25,945 nt of DNA from Peptococcaceae bacterium BRH_c23 (GTDB taxonomy: Bacteria; Bacillota_B; Desulfitobacteriia; Desulfitobacteriales; Desulfitobacteriaceae): positions 1-25,945 of the forward strand of contig LADV01000226.1 of NCBI GenBank assembly GCA_000961805.1. Reading direction: 5' to 3'. Of the stretch, positions 1-7,526 are shown piece by piece. The translations under genes were made by a program, and so were the position numbers. Each line of letters starts with the position of its first letter. Position 1 is the first letter of the stretch. Below the pieces are notes generated by a model. It was not told the origin of the DNA. It did no database searches and was given only the letters and a program-made list of their open reading frames with translations.

Positions 1-143
<143 letters not shown>

Positions 144-284
144 AGTTATTCAAACTTCTTAACTTGAAGAAGATGATTCGCTCATGATTTATTTTGAAAC
201 TCTCTCGAGTTTCTCTCATTGACTGTCCTTGTTGTTTAGTTTTCAAAGACCATGGATGGCACATTACTCTTGGGCCAGAGCATC
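144..284 (-). promoter_or_regulatory. rRNA operon leader with boxA-like antitermination signal
   Basis: The leader transcript between the rrn promoter and mature 16S carries TCTTTGAAAACTAAACAAC (minus strand, about 227-249). This closely resembles the boxA region found in Firmicutes rRNA leaders, where NusB/S10 bind to prevent premature termination. Two hairpins follow. One is at 196-213, with stem GAAACTC/GAGTTTC closed by a GAGA tetraloop. The other is a CTTCTT/AAGAAG stem near 158-175 that may be part of the processing stem for RNase III. The boxA match is seen directly; the antitermination and processing roles are inferred from the family. Confidence 0.75.
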
Positions 285-313
285 ATTTTAGCATTTCAAA
301 CCTAAGTTGTCAA
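285..313 (-). promoter_or_regulatory. Main rRNA operon promoter (sigma-A)
   Basis: On the minus strand a perfect -35 TTGACA (308-313) is followed by a 17-bp spacer and TAAAAT (285-290). An extended -10 TG sits one base upstream (TGCTAAAAT). The upstream flank is A/T rich, as expected for an rRNA UP element. Transcription should start near 278. Confidence 0.85.
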
Positions 314-399
314 TACTAATTTTTAACAATAACCCTTACATTTTTATTCGCTTTAGATATACGTTCTTATTCAACAATATTGCCAAGCGAACAAATAAT

Positions 400-429
400 A
401 CTATACCATAAGACTGACATAGAATTCAA
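400..429 (-). promoter_or_regulatory. Possible upstream tandem rRNA promoter
   Basis: On the minus strand TTGAAT (424-429), an 18-bp spacer and TATAGT (400-405) form a plausible sigma-A promoter. TGG lies directly before the -10. Tandem promoters are common ahead of rRNA operons. The match is moderate and could be chance in A/T-rich DNA. Confidence 0.4.
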
Positions 430-530
430 GCACCTCTAGGGCCGATAATATAACTTTAATACCCATAAACGACGTGTATTCTCCTCTATGCTCCTAATAT
501 CAATGCTATGTGATTTTATTATTAGCTGGG

Positions 531-574
531 TTCTTAGTTCAGATGGAATTTCAGACTCCACCTGAACATTAGAA
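531..574 (-). repeat. Hairpin with CAGGTGGAGT core (copy 1)
   Basis: Read on the minus strand, GTTCAGGTGGAGT pairs with ATTCCATCTGAAC (13 bp, 5-nt loop). The only two departures are G-U wobbles, and the helix resumes outside as AGAA/TTCT. On the plus strand the same two positions would be A-C mismatches, so the minus-strand RNA is the better-folding form. The 10-bp core CAGGTGGAGT recurs in the hairpin at 23056-23089. There is no U tract, so it is not a standard terminator. Confidence 0.6.
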
Positions 575-656
575 ATTTATCCACCCGTTAATTGCAGCTT
601 ACCTAACAGTTTAGAAGTAAGGGATTAACGTCTGTTAGCTCTGAGGTAAATAATTA

Positions 657-708
657 TTGCCCATGAACAAGACTGACCCTAATTAGGGTCAGTCTTGTTT
701 ATGGGCAA
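657..708 (-). terminator. Terminator-like hairpin after lysS
   Basis: The two 24-nt arms (657-680 and 685-708) are inverted repeats separated by AATT, with one mismatch. The inner part AAGACTGACCCT/AGGGTCAGTCTT is followed on the minus strand by TTGTT. It starts 12 bp after the lysS stop codon and should end the greA/lysS transcript before the rRNA operon. The near-perfect symmetry means it could act in both directions. Confidence 0.8.
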
Positions 709-720
709 TTCTCTTTGATA

Positions 721-2211
721 TTACTCTTCAACCTCTTCGAGCTGAGTATTCTCATCTCTTGGCCGCATTGTCGGGAAAAGAATGACATCCCGTATAGATG
801 CTGAATCCGTTAAAAACATGACTAAACGGTCAATCCCTACGCCTAAGCCACCCGTGGGCGGAAGCCCGTACTCAAGCGCCTGTACAAAATCTTCATCCAA
901 AATATGAGCCTCATCATCCCCTTTAGCCCGTTCGGAAGCCTGTGCCTCAAAACGCTGTCGCTGATCAATAGGGTCATTTAACTCAGAAAAGGCGTTAGCA
1001 AGTTCGCGACCATACATAAATGCTTCAAAGCGATCCGTATATTCCGGTTGATCAGCGTTACGCTTCGCTAACGGAGAAATTTCTACGGGATGTCCAATGA
1101 TAAAGGTTGGCTGGATAAGATTCGGTTCAACGAATTCCTCAAAAAACTCGTTGATGATTTTTCCGCGGGATGCCTCTGCATCTACATGCAGGCCTTTCTC
1201 GCGTGCGACTTGGCGCGCCTGTTCATCAGTATCCAACGTCTTAAAGTCGACTCCCGAGTACTCTAGAATACCGTCCAACATTGGAAGCCGTCGCCACGGA
1301 GTCTCGAAGTTAAGGGTTTGACCTTGATAAGTGATTTCCTGCGTTCCGTGCACTCTTTGAACAATATTCGCAATCATTTCTTCCGTTAATTCCATGATAT
1401 CTTCATAATTTGCGTACGCTTGATAAAGCTCCATCATCGTAAACTCTGGATTATGTTTGATTGAAATTCCTTCGTTTCGGAAGGTACGTCCAATTTCAAA
1501 CACTTTCTCAAAGCCACCCACAATAAGACGTTTTAAGGGCAGTTCAAGGGCAATCCGCAAATATAGATCAATGTCAAGAGCGTTATGATGTGTGGTAAAC
1601 GGGCGCGCTGCCGCTCCACCGGGGATTGCATGAAGTGTGGGTGTTTCAACTTCTAGAAACTCTCGTTCCTCTAAAAACTCTCTCATGTACCGTATGATTT
1701 TACTCCGAGTGACAAATACTTGGCGAACATCCGGATTCATGACTAAATCCAAATATCGTCTACGATAACGTGTTTCCACATTCGTTAGACCATGAAACTT
1801 CTCTGGAAGGGGACGCATCGCCTTGGAAAGCAACAAGACATTACGGGCATGGATAGAAATCTCTCCACGCTTTGTACGAAAAACCTTTCCTTCTACCCCG
1901 ACAATATCTCCCACATCAAATTTAGTAATTAGATCAAACATCGTTTGCCCTAATTCATCACTACGTATGTAAGCCTGGATTCGTCCACTAATATCCTGAA
2001 CGTGAACAAAGATGACTTTTCCTTGATCTCGTTTACTCATAATTCGACCCGCAATCTTGACGTCTTGGCCTTCTAACTCCATAAATTTCTCCAAAATTTC
2101 AAGCGCTTTATGGGTGCGAACATAACGATCCGCGTAGGGTTCAATTTTAGCTTGGCGAAGCAATTCAAGCTTTTCTAAGCGAATTCGCCAGAGGTCATTG
2201 GTGTTATCCAT
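721..2211 (-). CDS. lysS: Lysine-tRNA ligase (class II lysyl-tRNA synthetase)
   Basis: It charges tRNA-Lys with lysine in the cytoplasm. The 496-residue product has the class II LysRS plan. An N-terminal OB-fold anticodon-binding domain occupies about residues 50-150. The class II catalytic domain follows, with motif 2 (FRNEGIS) and C-terminal motif 3 (GLGVGIDRLVM). I chose the ATG at 2211 because GGAGGA lies 7 nt upstream; the in-frame ATG at 2226 would place the ribosome binding site inside the gene. The length fits the family. A promoter-like sequence (2247-2276) and the greA terminator upstream suggest it is transcribed on its own. The next gene downstream is the rRNA operon. No T-box or lysine riboswitch is visible in the short leader. 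Confidence 0.97.
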   Translation of the reverse strand: MDNTNDLWRIRLEKLELLRQAKIEPYADRYVRTHKALEILEKFMELEGQDVKIAGRIMSKRDQGKVIFVHVQDISGRIQAYIRSDELGQTMFDLITKFDVGDIVGVEGKVFRTKRGEISIHARNVLLLSKAMRPLPEKFHGLTNVETRYRRRYLDLVMNPDVRQVFVTRSKIIRYMREFLEEREFLEVETPTLHAIPGGAAARPFTTHHNALDIDLYLRIALELPLKRLIVGGFEKVFEIGRTFRNEGISIKHNPEFTMMELYQAYANYEDIMELTEEMIANIVQRVHGTQEITYQGQTLNFETPWRRLPMLDGILEYSGVDFKTLDTDEQARQVAREKGLHVDAEASRGKIINEFFEEFVEPNLIQPTFIIGHPVEISPLAKRNADQPEYTDRFEAFMYGRELANAFSELNDPIDQRQRFEAQASERAKGDDEAHILDEDFVQALEYGLPPTGGLGVGIDRLVMFLTDSASIRDVILFPTMRPRDENTQLEEVEE

Positions 2212-2246
2212 TCTTTGTTCCTCCATTATTTATGCTTATACCTTCA

Positions 2247-2276
2247 ATTTTACCAAACTAAGTACTGACTAAACAA
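2247..2276 (-). promoter_or_regulatory. Likely lysS promoter
   Basis: On the minus strand TTGTTT (2271-2276), an 18-bp spacer and TAAAAT (2247-2252) occur with an extended -10 TGG. It lies 35 bp before the chosen lysS start and just after the greA terminator. Confidence 0.55.
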
Positions 2277-2328
2277 GCAGAGTCTACATCCGAAATAAAA
2301 TTTCCATATTATGGTGATCAAAACATTA

Positions 2329-2385
2329 ATAAACAAAGTGCAGTATCTGAACCTGGTAAAGCCCCAGTTACAGAAACACTGCACT
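2329..2385 (-). terminator. Terminator after greA
   Basis: On the minus strand AGTGCAGT (2378-2385) and ACTGCACT (2337-2344) form the base of a long, internally imperfect hairpin. An inner AACTGG/CCAGGTT stem sits inside it. TTTGTTTATT follows directly. It lies about 65 bp after the greA stop codon. Confidence 0.7.
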
Positions 2386-2449
2386 CTAAATAAACTTATT
2401 GCCTAAAACCTATATCTATCCAGTAATTCTCTTGATCCTTAAAGGTATT

Positions 2450-2920
2450 CTATTTAATATCCAGAATCTGATAGTGTAAAATACCTGCAGGAACATTGAC
2501 TTCAACCACAGACCCTTTACTCTGACCCAACAGCGCTTTACCAACCGGTGATTCGTTAGAAATTTTGTTGGTACCAGGATCCGCCTCAGCTGAACCAACA
2601 ATAAAGTACTCCTCTTCCTCACCAAAGTCAACGTCTTTAAGACGTACTTTTGCGCCAATTGCTACAACATCCGATCCCTCTAATTCATCGATGATTCGCG
2701 CATTTCTAAGCATTTTTTCAAGAGTTATAATCCGTCCTTCGATAAAGGCCTGATCGTTCTTAGCATCATCATACTCTGAGTTTTCACTAATGTCTCCAAA
2801 ATCAATAGCCTGCTTTATGCGTCCAGCAACTTCACGGCGTTTCACAGTTTTAGATAGTTCCAACTCTTCCTCAAGTTTTTTGAGGCCTTCTAATGTTAGA
2901 ATGACTTCTTTTTCAGCCAT
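2450..2920 (-). CDS. greA: Transcription elongation factor GreA
   Basis: GreA rescues backtracked RNA polymerase by reaching through the secondary channel and stimulating cleavage of the RNA 3' end. The 156-residue protein has the expected N-terminal antiparallel coiled coil (about residues 1-75). Its acidic tip motif [15 protein letters not shown] includes the Asp and Glu that act at the polymerase active site. A C-terminal FKBP-like domain follows. The start at 2920 gives MAEKEVILT and the usual family length, with GAGGAAATT just upstream. An in-frame ATG at 2953 would add 11 residues without homology to the family. It has its own consensus promoter 136 bp upstream and its own terminator. 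Confidence 0.96.
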   Translation of the reverse strand: MAEKEVILTLEGLKKLEEELELSKTVKRREVAGRIKQAIDFGDISENSEYDDAKNDQAFIEGRIITLEKMLRNARIIDELEGSDVVAIGAKVRLKDVDFGEEEEYFIVGSAEADPGTNKISNESPVGKALLGQSKGSVVEVNVPAGILHYQILDIK

Positions 2921-3055
2921 AATTTCCTCGCTCCCTTTTCTCGTCCTACGCATTACGCGGCTTATCTCATGTAGCGCGCTTTTCCAATTATGGTATGCGT
3001 ACTCCCTTTAGTCTAGGAACTTCTTAAAAAAGATTCCTCAATTACATTACTCGTT

Positions 3056-3084
3056 ATTATAAGGACCTTGCAAATTATTGTCAA
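3056..3084 (-). promoter_or_regulatory. greA promoter (perfect sigma-A consensus)
   Basis: On the minus strand TTGACA (3079-3084), a 17-bp spacer and TATAAT (3056-3061) match the sigma-A consensus at all 12 positions. Transcription would start near 3049, giving a leader of about 128 nt. That leader holds a small GGAA/TTCC hairpin (3016-3037). Confidence 0.9.
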
Positions 3085-3152
3085 GGATTAGGCTCTTTTC
3101 CTTAACGAGCATTGCACCCATAATATTTCTTATTTCTACAAATACTATTCTC

Positions 3153-4109
3153 CTATTCCAATATACGACTGAAGATTGTTCGCATTTCTTCAATCGTCTT
3201 GGTTTGCATAATCTCATCTCGGAGTTGGGCAGCTTTAGAAAACCCTTTAATATACCATACAGCATGTTTTCTCATTTCGTTAAGACCTATTCGCTCTCCT
3301 TTATAACGCAAAACTCGGTCAAAATGCTGCAACGCAATATGGATACGTTCCTCCTTGGTCGGTTCAGGTAATAGTTCCCCACAATTTAAAAAATGCTGAG
3401 TTCTAAGGATCAGCCACGGATTTCCTAGAGCACCTCGTCCAATCATGACCCCATCACAGCCTGTTTGCTCAATCAATCGACTGGCATCCTCAGGTTTGAA
3501 AACATCCCCATTGCCAATAACCGGGATGCTGACTTCTTGCTTGACTCGTCCTATCCAATCCCAATCTGCATAGCCTGAATAAAATTGCTCTCGAGTTCGC
3601 CCGTGAACCGTGAGCATTTGAACTCCAACAGACTCTAGCCCTTTCGCCAGTTCGAGAGCCACCATTTTGTTGTCATCCCAACCCAGCCTCATTTTCACTG
3701 TCACCGGCACATCTACCGCTTGCACAACGGCTGAAGCAATAGCTTGTGCGCGAGGAAGATCCTTGAGTAGCGCCGATCCTTCCTGGTTTTTTACGATTTT
3801 TTGAGCAGGACAACCCATATTAATATCGATGACATTGGCGCTACATTCTATCGCTAATACAGCAGCCCGGGCCATTGTCTCGGGATCTGAACCAAAAAGC
3901 TGTACAATCCTAGGTTCTGCCTCTCCATGCAAGTCGAGCATACTCAAGGTCCTTGAGTTTTGATAGGTCAAGGCTTTATCACTGATCATTTCAGTCCAAA
4001 CATACTTACCACCGACTGAGCAGACTGTTTCACGAAATGCTTTATCCGTGACACCTGCTAAAGGTGCTAAAAACACCGGGACTCCAAGATCATAATCTCC
4101 AAGCTTCAT
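3153..4109 (-). CDS. dusB: tRNA-dihydrouridine synthase, DusB/NifR3 type
   Basis: This FMN enzyme reduces specific uridines in the tRNA D-loop to dihydrouridine. The 318-residue protein is a TIM barrel opening with PLAGVTDKAFRE. The active-site segment NMGCPAQKIVKNQEGSALL contains the catalytic Cys. VTVKMRLGWDD, VHGRTREQFYSG and the phosphate-binding GNGDV and GRGALGNPW loops follow, and a C-terminal helical domain completes it. The ATG at 4109 is preceded by AGAGGA at good spacing. It is the last gene after bioY and coaX; a 12-bp hairpin without a U tract sits in the 60-bp gap before it. The DusB subgroup is assigned from motif resemblance. Confidence 0.94.
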   Translation of the reverse strand: MKLGDYDLGVPVFLAPLAGVTDKAFRETVCSVGGKYVWTEMISDKALTYQNSRTLSMLDLHGEAEPRIVQLFGSDPETMARAAVLAIECSANVIDINMGCPAQKIVKNQEGSALLKDLPRAQAIASAVVQAVDVPVTVKMRLGWDDNKMVALELAKGLESVGVQMLTVHGRTREQFYSGYADWDWIGRVKQEVSIPVIGNGDVFKPEDASRLIEQTGCDGVMIGRGALGNPWLILRTQHFLNCGELLPEPTKEERIHIALQHFDRVLRYKGERIGLNEMRKHAVWYIKGFSKAAQLRDEIMQTKTIEEMRTIFSRILE

Positions 4110-4137
4110 GTCTTTTTCCTCTTATCCGATTTTCACA

Positions 4138-4165
4138 ATACCCCCACTTTTAGAAGTGGGGGTAT
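4138..4165 (-). repeat. Hairpin between coaX and dusB (CCCACTTCTA type)
   Basis: Perfect 12-bp arms (4138-4149 and 4154-4165) enclose a 4-nt loop. On the minus strand the core reads CCCCCACTTCTAAAAGTGGGGG. No U tract follows in either direction, so it is more likely a processing or attenuating hairpin, or a dispersed repeat, than a full terminator. A related hairpin in the opposite sense lies at 17292-17317. Confidence 0.6.
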
Positions 4166-4169
4166 GAGT

Positions 4170-4943
4170 TCACTTATTATTCCTGTTCCGCTCATAGATT
4201 AATACCAACCCTTCAAGGGTTAAAAATGGGTCTACCTTTTCAATCGTATCAGATTCTTGAGAAATCATTTCCGCTAATCCACCGGTCGCGATTACTTTAG
4301 TGTCAGATCCTAACTCCGCCTTCATCCGTTTCACAATCCCGTCAACTTGGCCGGTAAAACCATAGTAAATTCCGGATTGCATTCCAGCTACCGTGTTTTT
4401 TGCAATCACTGCTGTCGGTTTAACCATTTCGATACGAGGTAACTTCGAAGCCCTCTGAAACAACGCTTCTGTTGAAATCCCGATTCCAGGAGCTATTGAT
4501 CCGCCCAAATACTCTCCACGTTTGGATACTACACAGAACGTCGTCGCCGTGCCAAAATCCACAATGATCAGCGGTCCTCCATACTTAGCATAAGCCGCCA
4601 CAGCATTTACTATACGGTCAGCTCCAACTTCTCTAGGGTTGTCATAAACGATAGGCATCCCCGTTTTAATGCCGGGCCCTATAACTAGGGGTTCAACGCC
4701 AAAGTACTTTCGAACCAGAGCTTCTAAAGTGGGCATTACGGGCGGAACTACTGAGGAAATAACGACAGCACTGATTTTTTGAAATGTCAAACCACTAAAA
4801 TCGAATAAATTTTTAATAACTACCGCATACTCATCCATAGTACGGGATTTATCAGTAGAGACTCTCCAATGATGGGTCATTGCCCTCTCATCATAGACCC
4901 CCAACACAATGTTTGTATTACCCACATCAAATAAAAGAATCAT
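4170..4943 (-). CDS. coaX: Type III pantothenate kinase
   Basis: It phosphorylates pantothenate to 4'-phosphopantothenate, the first step from pantothenate to CoA. The 257-residue protein has the ASKHA-fold signature of CoaX. An N-terminal phosphate loop [11 protein letters not shown] comes first, then [12 protein letters not shown]. The Asp-containing VDFGTATTF and the [11 protein letters not shown] loop follow, with a C-terminal TGGLAEMI motif. Type III kinases are typically insensitive to feedback by CoA and need a monovalent cation; that is family knowledge. AAAGGAG lies 8 nt before the ATG. It starts 29 bp after bioY, so co-transcription with bioY is likely. With panC and panD upstream, the region covers both ends of pantothenate use. 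Confidence 0.95.
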   Translation of the reverse strand: MILLFDVGNTNIVLGVYDERAMTHHWRVSTDKSRTMDEYAVVIKNLFDFSGLTFQKISAVVISSVVPPVMPTLEALVRKYFGVEPLVIGPGIKTGMPIVYDNPREVGADRIVNAVAAYAKYGGPLIIVDFGTATTFCVVSKRGEYLGGSIAPGIGISTEALFQRASKLPRIEMVKPTAVIAKNTVAGMQSGIYYGFTGQVDGIVKRMKAELGSDTKVIATGGLAEMISQESDTIEKVDPFLTLEGLVLIYERNRNNK

Positions 4944-4972
4944 AATAACGCTCCTTTGGTCAGTAAATCCCT

Positions 4973-5518
4973 TTAGGTAGCTTGACTACGCCGACGAACT
5001 ACTTCTAGCCCAACCCAGACGGCAATTCCTGCTTTGATTAGATCCCCCAAAATAAATGGAACAAAGCCAATCATCATAACACCAGCTATACTTGTCGGAC
5101 GATGCAACACCCAATGTAAGATAATATAGAGATAGCTTAAACCAAATAAATACAAGGTGACCAGTCCAGCTAGCACACCCATAATCGCACTCCAATAGCT
5201 TCCTTCACGGTACACCCGGCCCACAACATAGGCTGCAGCTACATTGCCAAGGAGAAATCCAAAGGTTGGCTTTAGGATGTAGCCGAATCCTCCAAATGGT
5301 GCCGATGAAAAGACAGGCAACCCAAAGAGTCCCAAAATTAAATACACCACCATAGCCATAGCCGCATACTCTGCCCCAAGAATAAGACCGGACATCAGAA
5401 CTAAAACTGGTAAAACACTGAACGGAACTAACGCCGGTGAAACCCAGTGAAGCATCATTCCTGCCAAACACATGAGTGCCGCCATCACAGACGTCATAGC
5501 TAATTTTCTCGTATTCAC
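4973..5518 (-). CDS. bioY: Biotin transporter BioY (ECF S component)
   Basis: BioY is the membrane-embedded substrate-binding unit for biotin uptake. In most Firmicutes it works with a shared energy-coupling factor (EcfA, EcfA', EcfT) encoded elsewhere. The 181-residue protein is very hydrophobic, with about six membrane segments. It has the family-typical [23 protein letters not shown] segment around residues 64-86 and a late [13 protein letters not shown] motif. The start is GTG at 5518, with AGAGGGGGA 6 nt upstream. A palindrome matching the BirA operator lies 14 bp upstream and overlaps the promoter, so repression by biotin-bound BirA is expected. That fits the BirA with a DNA-binding domain encoded just upstream. 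Confidence 0.95.
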   Translation of the reverse strand: MNTRKLAMTSVMAALMCLAGMMLHWVSPALVPFSVLPVLVLMSGLILGAEYAAMAMVVYLILGLFGLPVFSSAPFGGFGYILKPTFGFLLGNVAAAYVVGRVYREGSYWSAIMGVLAGLVTLYLFGLSYLYIILHWVLHRPTSIAGVMMIGFVPFILGDLIKAGIAVWVGLEVVRRRSQAT

Positions 5519-5531
5519 TATAAATCCCCCT

Positions 5532-5569
5532 CTATTGTAAACTTCTCTATGGATTTTAGTTTACAATAG
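5532..5569. promoter_or_regulatory. BirA operator (biotin box)
   Basis: A perfect 11-bp inverted repeat, CTATTGTAAAC (532-542) and GTTTACAATAG (559-569), has a 16-bp spacer. This is the TTGTAAAC-N(14-16)-GTTTACAA form known for BirA sites in Firmicutes. It lies between birA and bioY and overlaps the bioY -10 element. Confidence 0.9.
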
Positions 5570-5586
5570 ATCTCAACTGCTTGCAA
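5558..5586 (-). promoter_or_regulatory. bioY promoter
   Basis: On the minus strand TTGCAA (5581-5586), a 17-bp spacer and TAAACT (5558-5563) form the likely promoter. The -10 lies inside the upstream half of the BirA operator, so a bound BirA dimer would block RNA polymerase. Confidence 0.65.
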
Positions 5587-5672
5587 TCCAATTTAGTTTA
5601 AGTATTATAAATTATTAGGCTTTGCAAAAACCCTTACACTAAAAAGGTTCGTCAAGAGCGGAACTTACAAAC

Positions 5673-6653
5673 TTAAAAATAGCTGCTCTTTTTGGATCTA
5701 AGTTGAATTTCTCCAGCTGAAAAACTTTTCTCTCCATCCTCGGTTTCTAAAAGCAGGGCTCCATCGATTGAGATACCCTTAAAGACTCCTTGAAGCACTT
5801 GTTCACCCCGTAGGATTATTATTTCCTCGCCTAGACCAACTGCTCTTTCCGACCACTTGAGCCTTAACTCTTCAAACGCTTTATTTTCCAACAACTTCAA
5901 TTCGATTTCCATATTTTTGAGGATTCCAGCGGTCAAACGATTGAGGTCTACTTCATAGCCGAGTATTTCTTGAAGAGTTATAGCGCTCAATGAATCACTT
6001 AGTTTTTCTCTTGGGAAATTTGCATTTAAGCCTAATCCCACAATCAAGGTTTGAACAGCATTCCATTCCCCAACAACCTCTCCGAGGATTCCTGCAAATT
6101 TTTTACCTTGGTATATTAGGTCATTCGGCCACTTGATCCCGATACGCAACTGAAACAATTCTCTCAAAGCATCTACTATGGCAACACTCGCAGCAAGGGT
6201 GATTTTTGAGGCATCCGCTAAGGATAAATTGGGCCGTAGAACTACGGACATCCAAATTCCTCCCCTCGGAGATTCCCACTGCCGCTGTAAGCGCCCTCGT
6301 CCTGAACTTTGACTGTTGGCTAGAACAACATGCCCGTGAACCGCGCCAAGACGAGCCTGCCCTTTAGCATGATCGTTTGTCGACGACAACACATCTACAA
6401 GCTCCATCGTGCACCCTAACGAGGTTGTAGTTAGCGCTTGCTTTAATACCCACTCATTAAGGGAATTGGGAGTTTTCAATAAGCGGTAACCATTCTTCGT
6501 CTGGGCCTCAATCTCAAACCCTTCTTCTTTCAGAATTTTAATTTGTTTCCAAATAGCTGACCGCGTAACCTTCAAATGTTGGCTAATCTTTTCACCCGAC
6601 ACATAGTCTTCTGGGTGTTCAGCGAGGAGGTAAAGGATGTCGTGACGTACCAT
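5673..6653 (-). CDS. birA: Bifunctional biotin-protein ligase / biotin repressor BirA
   Basis: BirA makes biotinyl-AMP, attaches biotin to carboxylase carrier proteins, and as the biotinyl-AMP-bound dimer represses biotin genes. The 326-residue protein is a group II BirA. A winged helix-turn-helix occupies residues 1-60 (SGEKISQHLKVTRSAIWKQI). The catalytic domain has SSGRGRLQRQW (about 116-126), KWPNDLIY (174-181) and KKFAGILGE. A small SH3-like C-terminal domain ends with GALLLETEDGE. The ATG at 6653 directly follows the nadC TAG, so translation is coupled to nadC. The DNA-binding domain and the operator before bioY support a regulatory role. No classical terminator is clear after the gene. 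Confidence 0.96.
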   Translation of the reverse strand: MVRHDILYLLAEHPEDYVSGEKISQHLKVTRSAIWKQIKILKEEGFEIEAQTKNGYRLLKTPNSLNEWVLKQALTTTSLGCTMELVDVLSSTNDHAKGQARLGAVHGHVVLANSQSSGRGRLQRQWESPRGGIWMSVVLRPNLSLADASKITLAASVAIVDALRELFQLRIGIKWPNDLIYQGKKFAGILGEVVGEWNAVQTLIVGLGLNANFPREKLSDSLSAITLQEILGYEVDLNRLTAGILKNMEIELKLLENKAFEELRLKWSERAVGLGEEIIILRGEQVLQGVFKGISIDGALLLETEDGEKSFSAGEIQLRSKKSSYF

Positions 6654-7526
6654 CTAAATTCCTCTTTCCCAACTTGCCTTCGTTGAGGCTTTTATATCGC
6701 CAAGATCAAGACTAAAGTCCATCGCCTTGACCGAATGGGTTAAAGCACCGATCGAAATCAGGTCAATCCCTGTCTCGGCAACTTCACGGAGACGTCCTTC
6801 CTGCATCCCTCCCGAGGCTTCAACGATTGCCCGCTTGTCGATATAAAGAACCGCTTCTCGCATTTCTTCTATTCCCATGTTGTCTAGCATAATAACATCG
6901 ACACCACAAGTCACAGCCTCTTTCACCTGTTCGATACTTTCACACTCCACCTCAATCTTAATCATATGCCCCACTTGAACTCGGATCCGTTCGACTGCCG
7001 CAGTTAATCCACCCACTGCAGCAAGATGATTATCTTTTAACATCACCGCATCATACAGCCCAAATCGATGGTTTTGTCCACCGCCGACCCTGACCGCATA
7101 TTTCTGTAAAGCACGCCACCCTGGCAAAGTTTTACGTGTATCCACGATCTGAACTGAAAGCCCCGCGACTTGATCGACTGCTAGTTTTGTTGCTGTGGCA
7201 ATTCCTGAGAGGTGTTGTAAGAAATTTAACGCCGTCCGCTCTCCTTGTAAAATACTGCTTAAAGAGCCGACTAGCTCTAGCACAACCCTCCCGACCTTCA
7301 CTCTATCTCCATCTTTGGCCAAGCTATGAACCTGAATCCGTGGATCTACACTCAGAAAGACTTGCTCGACCAGCGACAGACCGGCGACTACGCCTTCTTG
7401 TTTGGCATAAACTTTAGCCAACCCTGTCAAGTCGTCTGGCAAAATCCTAGTACTAAGGTCCCCCGACCCGATGTCTTCCCTCAATGCCCGATCAATCAGT
7501 TCCTGAAACTGGAACGTAGCGTACAT
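6654..7526 (-). CDS. nadC: Nicotinate-nucleotide pyrophosphorylase (quinolinate phosphoribosyltransferase)
   Basis: It converts quinolinate and PRPP to nicotinate mononucleotide, CO2 and pyrophosphate, the third step of de novo NAD synthesis. The 290-residue protein starts at the ATG at 7526, where AAGGAGGGATATC gives an ideal ribosome binding site; the open frame extends upstream but only inside nadB. Family signatures are an N-terminal EDIGSGDLSTR, ERTALNFLQHLSGIAT, the PRPP/quinolinate site VDTRKTLPGWR (about 128-138) and GGGQNHRFGLYDAVMLKDNH. The C-terminal part has VDVIMLDNM and EASGG. Its first 35 bp overlap the end of nadB, and birA follows without a gap. Confidence 0.96.
   Translation of the reverse strand: MYATFQFQELIDRALREDIGSGDLSTRILPDDLTGLAKVYAKQEGVVAGLSLVEQVFLSVDPRIQVHSLAKDGDRVKVGRVVLELVGSLSSILQGERTALNFLQHLSGIATATKLAVDQVAGLSVQIVDTRKTLPGWRALQKYAVRVGGGQNHRFGLYDAVMLKDNHLAAVGGLTAAVERIRVQVGHMIKIEVECESIEQVKEAVTCGVDVIMLDNMGIEEMREAVLYIDKRAIVEASGGMQEGRLREVAETGIDLISIGALTHSVKAMDFSLDLGDIKASTKASWERGI

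Larger units (their letters stand above)
314..656. other. Intergenic region between lysS terminator and rRNA promoter
   Basis: This 340-bp stretch has no convincing gene and is A/T rich. It holds a possible second rRNA promoter (400-429) and one strong hairpin (531-574), listed separately. I saw no tRNA or riboswitch consensus. Short ORFs exist on the minus strand, for example about 21 codons ending near 405, but they lack ribosome binding sites. Confidence 0.6.

Noticed and set aside
144..720. tRNA genes or 6S RNA between lysS and 16S
   Set aside because: No cloverleaf with a CCA-type end or TTCGANNC loop was found. The hairpin at 531-574 alone is too short and lacks the 6S open-bubble architecture.
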